DNA from: Mauremys mutica
Taxonomy: Eukaryota > Chordata > Testudines > Geoemydidae
Reading direction: 5' to 3'
Length of the DNA: 64,000 bases
Assembly: GCF_020497125.1 (NCBI RefSeq)
Contig: NC_059079.1
Span: forward strand, 11,489,553-11,553,552
Position 1 is the stretch's first letter; the number at the start of each line of letters is the position of its first letter. Positions 59,495 to 64,000 of the stretch are shown here, piece after piece. The notes under the pieces are model-generated. The model ran no database searches, was not told where the DNA came from, and saw nothing but the letters and a program-made list of their open reading frames with translations. The translations under genes were made by a program, and so were the position numbers.

Positions 59495-61749
59495 GGGTCA
59501 GGACAGGCTTGAATTGCACCTGATGTCAGCCTTCCTGTGAGATAATCTAGACATTCCCAATGAAGTGGGTCAGACCAAATATCTCTCTCTAATAGGGATG
59601 AAACTGTACTTCATTACCTAAGCTTTGCCATGTTTTCTCTTCTCTTTACAATACAGCTTCATCTTCCTAGCTGTGCAAGAGAACTCACAATTAGTTGTGA
59701 ATCCTTAAAATGGTACTGGTTAGCACCTCAGAAGGCATTTTGCATTCCAATTATAGGGCACAGCTACATGGACTGATTCTTTCATCTAGTTACTTGAACA
59801 AAGGATATAAAACACTCGTGGATAACAGAAAGCCAATTTTACAAGGCCAGACAGATCCTCAGCTCAGATTTACACTGGCTGAAGATCGAGTCCTGTGATG
59901 TTTAATGGACTGATATTTATATTTACTGATTTTAAATGTGTACTGCTCAAGAAAAGCTGCCCTTTTAAAGTGTATGTAGCAACCGAGGTGTGATGATCCC
60001 CATGTATGGTCTGATGTGTATTTAATTTGTGTATGTTAACATACACACAGAGCACAGTACTGAGCGCTCAGCTGAACAATGAATTACTCACTATTACTTT
60101 TTGGTACTAAATTATGCAGTGGTTTTATGCCGATGGTTTCTTTACTCTGTTTAATCCAGGGCTGTCAGCTCTTTCTCCTTCCCTTTCCCTGATTCAGAAA
60201 ATGGAGCTTAAAGTGACACTGTTATTTGCTGCTACAGGATATTACTCTTGGGCAAAGATGGAGGTCAGAACATGTATTCCCATGTATTCCCTTTTAGAAT
60301 TTGCTGGGGAGAATGGATTCACAAATGCTGGTCTGACCCTCCTTGCCCAAGAGCTGTGATTATTTCAAAGTTACAATTGTTACTTATTATCTGTATTACA
60401 GCAGTATCCAAAGGCCCCAAATGACATCGGCCCATTGTGCTGGGTGCTATACAAACAAGTATTAGGAGGCTGTCTCTATGCCCCAACCAAGGGGCTGATT
60501 CAAAGCTCACTGAAGTCAAAGGGAATCTTTTCACTCTCTTCAATGGGATTTGGATCAGACCCTAAAGAGGCCTGACAAACATCAGATATGGAGGGGGAGG
60601 GGTGTTGCTACCTCCATTTCACAAATGAGGAACTGAGGCGCAGATAAATTAAATGCCTTGCCCAAGGTAAATAGTCTGTGAACTGAACCAAGCTCTCCAA
60701 AGTCCAGTCCAGTGCCCTAACCACAAGACCATACTTCCTCTAAACAGTAATGTTATTAACATTAATAATGAGAACTTGTATTGCATTTCTCATTTTCAAC
60801 TGCTTTACAAACATTAATTACATCCACAACTCCAAGGGAAGTTAATGGGAGCCACAAGTACTCAGCAACTCTCAAAATCCAGTTGTATGGATCTAAGGTT
60901 GGGCACCCAAACCTTGAGATACCAAAGATGAAAGAAGCTTTTTAAAATGTGAAGCTCTTTGCCTCAGATTACAGGAGTCGTCACTGATAAAGCCAGGATT
61001 CGAATGCAGGAGTTCTGGCTCCCAGTCCTGTGCTTGGGAACCCAGACCACACCCCTCTACTTAAAGCAAATCACTAGAACAGATTCTATTGGGAATTTAT
61101 TTCCATGACAAAGGGAATGTTATGCTCCTTCCCTGCCCTTCTTGGGCATCTCATCCCAATTCACTAGCCAGGTTTTTATTTTGGTCTTGTAATTACTGTC
61201 TGCCACCAAAGTTACTTACAGCTACAGAAGACAAATAGCAGGCTCCAAAAGCAGCTAAGAACCACTGAATTTGTCCCACATCATTACACAGCATATATTT
61301 CATTCAGCTCCTTAACTGGGCAGCACAATAAAAGCCCCAGACCTCCCTAGGCCAGATGCAATTCAGGGCTCTGGGGGAATGATCATGAATAATGACTACT
61401 CTGGAGGATGCTGTCACTAATGCAACAAGTTCAACATATATAATTGGCAAACTCTCTATGGCTTTCTTTCTGTTGCTCTAGTTTTTGCTTAATTTGCTTT
61501 CTTGTGGCCTGACTCTGTTCTCACTCACGTTGGTGTAAATCAGAAGTTACTGAATGAAGCCAAAGCTATTATGTCAGAGCAAGCGAAAGGAGAATCAGGT
61601 CCTCCATTTCTACAGTCACTAGTTAGCATTCTCAACTAGTAAAATGAGTGCTGCGATGAACGGCTGGGCTCTTCCACCCATGCAATCTCACTTCATTTTG
61701 GGTTACATCTCAGACCAAACCCTAATCTATAACAGAAAAAAAAAATACC
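59495..61749. other. no gene recognised; old repeats
   Basis: Positions 60385-60740 hold a diverged L3/MIR-like repeat ('cccattgtgctgggtgctat', 'tgccttgcccaagg'). Positions 60830-60930 look like another old dispersed repeat. Positions 61503-61602 are a palindromic MITE copy. Confidence 0.45.
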
Positions 61750-61757
61750 CTCTGTAT

Positions 61758-62462
61758 CGGGGTGGGCAAACTTTTTGGCCTGAGAGCCACATCAGGGCTC
61801 CAAAATTGTATGGAGGGCCGGTGTAGTGTATTAAAATTGCTCCCCACCGGAATGTGCTACTTACGGTGTACTACTTACGGCTGCCAGTCCTGGTGCTCTG
61901 AGCGGCATAGTAAGGGAGCAGGGAGCTGGGTGGTTGAATAAAGGGCAGGAGTCCCAGGGGGCAGTCAGGGGACAGGGAGCAGGGGGCGGGGGTGTGGATA
62001 GGGGTCGGGCAGTCAGGGGTGCGGTTAGGGGCGGGGGGGTCCCGGGAAGGAGGCAGTCAGGGGACAAGGAGCGGGGGGGGGTGTGAATGGGTCGGGAGTT
62101 CTGAGGGGGGCAGTCAGGGGGGTGCGAAGTGGGAGGGGGCGTATAGGAGGTGGGGGCCAGGCTGTTTGGGGAGGCACAGCTTACTTACGGTGTACTACTT
62201 ACGGCTGCCAGCCCTGGTGCTCCGTAAGTGGCACATTCCTACAGGGAACACCCGGCCGGCGGCTCTCGCAGCCACGCTGCCCGGCAGGAGCTCGCAGCCC
62301 TGCCGCCCAGAGTGCTGGCGGCGTGGCGAGCTGAGGCTGCTTAGAGCGGAGGACAGCAGGGGAGGGGCCAGGGGCTAGCCTCTTTGGCTGGGAGCTCAAA
62401 GGCCGGGCAGGACGGTCCCGTGAGCCGGATGTGGCCCACAGGCCGTAGTTTGCCTAAGTCTG
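61758..62462. mobile_element. non-autonomous hAT, G-rich, 705 bp
   Basis: Starts CGGGGTGGGCAAACTTTTTG like the element at 16600 and ends 'gtagtttgcctaagtctg'. Flanks CTCTGTAT (61750-61757) and CTCTACAT (62463-62470) are TSDs with two differences. The centre (61905-62160) is a series of imperfect 'ggggtcgggcagtcagggg' repeats. 'cttacggtgtactacttacg' occurs at about 61861 and 62183, bounding the G-rich part. Open frames in it are compositional. Confidence 0.88.
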
Positions 62463-62470
62463 CTCTACAT

Positions 62471-64000
62471 CCTATATCCATATTAAAGCCTGGGCTATAA
62501 ACAGAGCATGTGAACTGAGTTAGGGGGTCCTGATGGGAGGCATTTAGCATGTCAGGAACTCAGCAGTAAACTTTCACTTGTACCTTTCTCTTTTAAATAA
62601 GTCTTAAGAACATTAAATAGGAAGAGTTGCTATGACAATGGGATAAGGAGAAGCAATCTAAGAGGTAGAGCTTTACCGACTTGAGTTTACAGCACTTGCA
62701 GGAGATTTTGTAGGACAATGGCTGTATTCAGTTTCCTATTAAAATCATCGCTCTCTTTTCTCCACACAGCATTAGTAATATTTCATCATCTACACAGGTC
62801 ATAGGTATCATACACTTAGGGGAGCCAATGAAGAAACACAGACTTTGACTGGACGATTTTGGGGTGTCAATGCGTTTTGGTTGAGTCTAAGTTCTTTTTT
62901 CATGTACAGTTTCTCTTATCTTTAATAGACTAATATCCTGTACTCCCAGCAATGCATTAATCCAGCATGTACCTTACAATGTCGCCCTTTCATTGGACTC
63001 ACCCAAACATCTGCTGCGTTTTCTTTTCAATAGAACTGATTTGCTGGCTGCAATTTGTTGTTGCTACCTTGGCGAGGATGGGGGGTAATTACACACATCA
63101 GTGTTTGTAATGTGTTAACACAAATCCTTTGTATTGTCACATGCATTTTTCCCTGATTCAATTGATGTATTTCTCCCTCCCACCCATTCCCAATTTTATG
63201 CTCCCTTTCTCTGCCATTACATCAAACTAACCATACATATGAAATTCAGCTAATAGGCTCACACTCGGCTACAGGAACATTTGTATTTTTGTATTTTGCA
63301 TTTTTACTTCTGTATGTCAACTGTCTGTCAAATTTCAGAGCAACCTCACAATTCCACTTCTACCATATAAATACTCCTGGGACATGACAAACTCTGGATG
63401 ACTTCTGTAACAGAAATGTGAACCAGAATTCAGCCAAATGAGTCTCACTCATGAGATAGTGGAGAAGGGGAGCTCCCCTCCTTAATCATCAACAGATTTA
63501 AAATCAAGAATGAAGTTCTGCATTTTAAACACCAGCTATCCTCATGTGATAGGTGGAAAGTTAGCTCCGACCCCTACTCAAGAGTTCAGCCAGTTTTATT
63601 CTCCATAAAAAAAAAAAAGCAGTAGGAAATTAAATGGATTTTGGGGTGAAAGCATACTGAGCAAAACAGGAAACATGTCCAGCCTTGGTCTGTATTACGT
63701 GGATAAACTATCTCCAGCTCACAGCCACGGGACTTACTGCATTCTCTGTGTATGGCTAATATTACAAAATGACCTTGATAGCAAGGCTAGCAAACTATAA
63801 GGAGACTGACCTTTCATTTAACATTCTGCCAAAACCATGGGAGAAGCAAGGGTTAAAATGGGAAAGGTGCCACTGCCATGTGTTTTCAGATCCCTCCTTG
63901 TCCCAGTGGCTGGTTATGGACTAGAACTGAGGTCTCAGCCCTACTTTCCAAACCACAACATGAGAGCTATCATCTTGAAAGACAGAACTGGGGTGAGGAA
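62471..64000. other. no gene recognised
   Basis: Unassigned sequence to the window edge; an A12 run lies at about 63607. Confidence 0.4.

Noticed and set aside
62083..62550. Glycine- and proline-rich frames on both strands
   Set aside because: They are translations of the G-rich minisatellite of the hAT element.
1..64000. CRISPR arrays, operons, integrons or other prokaryotic systems
   Set aside because: No regularly spaced direct repeats, no dense gene packing and no ribosome-binding-site pattern; the repeat content is clearly vertebrate.

Overview
The window reads as non-coding DNA from a vertebrate nuclear genome, most likely a cryptodiran turtle. The base composition is AT-rich. There is no bacterial-style gene packing, and no multi-exon protein-coding gene could be supported. 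The lineage call is an inference from the repeats. Several CR1 LINE copies (both strands) have archosaur/turtle-type 3' ends. There is a tRNA-headed, CR1-tailed SINE of the turtle Cry type. Penelope-like retroelements (PLEs) of the Neptune type carry a GIY-YIG endonuclease remnant. Many hAT, Harbinger and Tc1/mariner-type non-autonomous DNA transposons are present.

Layout. 1-16.6 kb: unique or unrecognised DNA with three CR1 3' fragments (about 1957, 7112 and 11326), an 82-bp hairpin at 3780 and a 78-bp duplicated block (4482 and 7654). 16.6-18.7 kb: a hAT element with perfect 8-bp target-site duplications (TSDs), split by a minus-strand CR1 that still shows reverse-transcriptase motifs. 20.7-24.4 kb: a hAT-like MITE, a possible short coding fragment on the minus strand (22925-23146), a complete small hAT, a second hAT piece and a 130-bp Penelope 3' unit. 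27.9 kb: a Harbinger-type MITE. 32.1 kb: a U2 snRNA pseudogene. 34.9-36.9 kb: a hAT with a strong hairpin core, then a 1.3-kb minus-strand Penelope copy. 37.6 kb: a second copy of the 23.4-kb hAT family. 39.6-40.4 and 58.5-59.3 kb: two long repeat-like blocks that may be solo LTRs. 42.5-43.2 kb: a MITE and a CR1 3' end. 47.0 kb: the tRNA SINE. 49.3-51.9 kb: a long decayed plus-strand CR1 carrying three later insertions. 54.5 kb: a Tc1/mariner-type MITE with TA duplications. 56.2-59.5 kb: Penelope 3' ends of three families, plus a MITE and a tiny CR1 with a 19-bp TSD. 61.8-62.5 kb: a G-rich hAT.

No gene network can be described. What ties the window together is transposon history: nested insertions give a relative order (CR1 older than the MITE and hAT inside it; hAT at 16.6 kb older than the CR1 inside it). 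The most interesting signal is that five Penelope 3' ends, from two families, each carry a 40-nt hammerhead-ribozyme-like core. Its helices I and II are kept by compensating changes, and its helix III could be a self-complementary AGCU suited to dimer formation.
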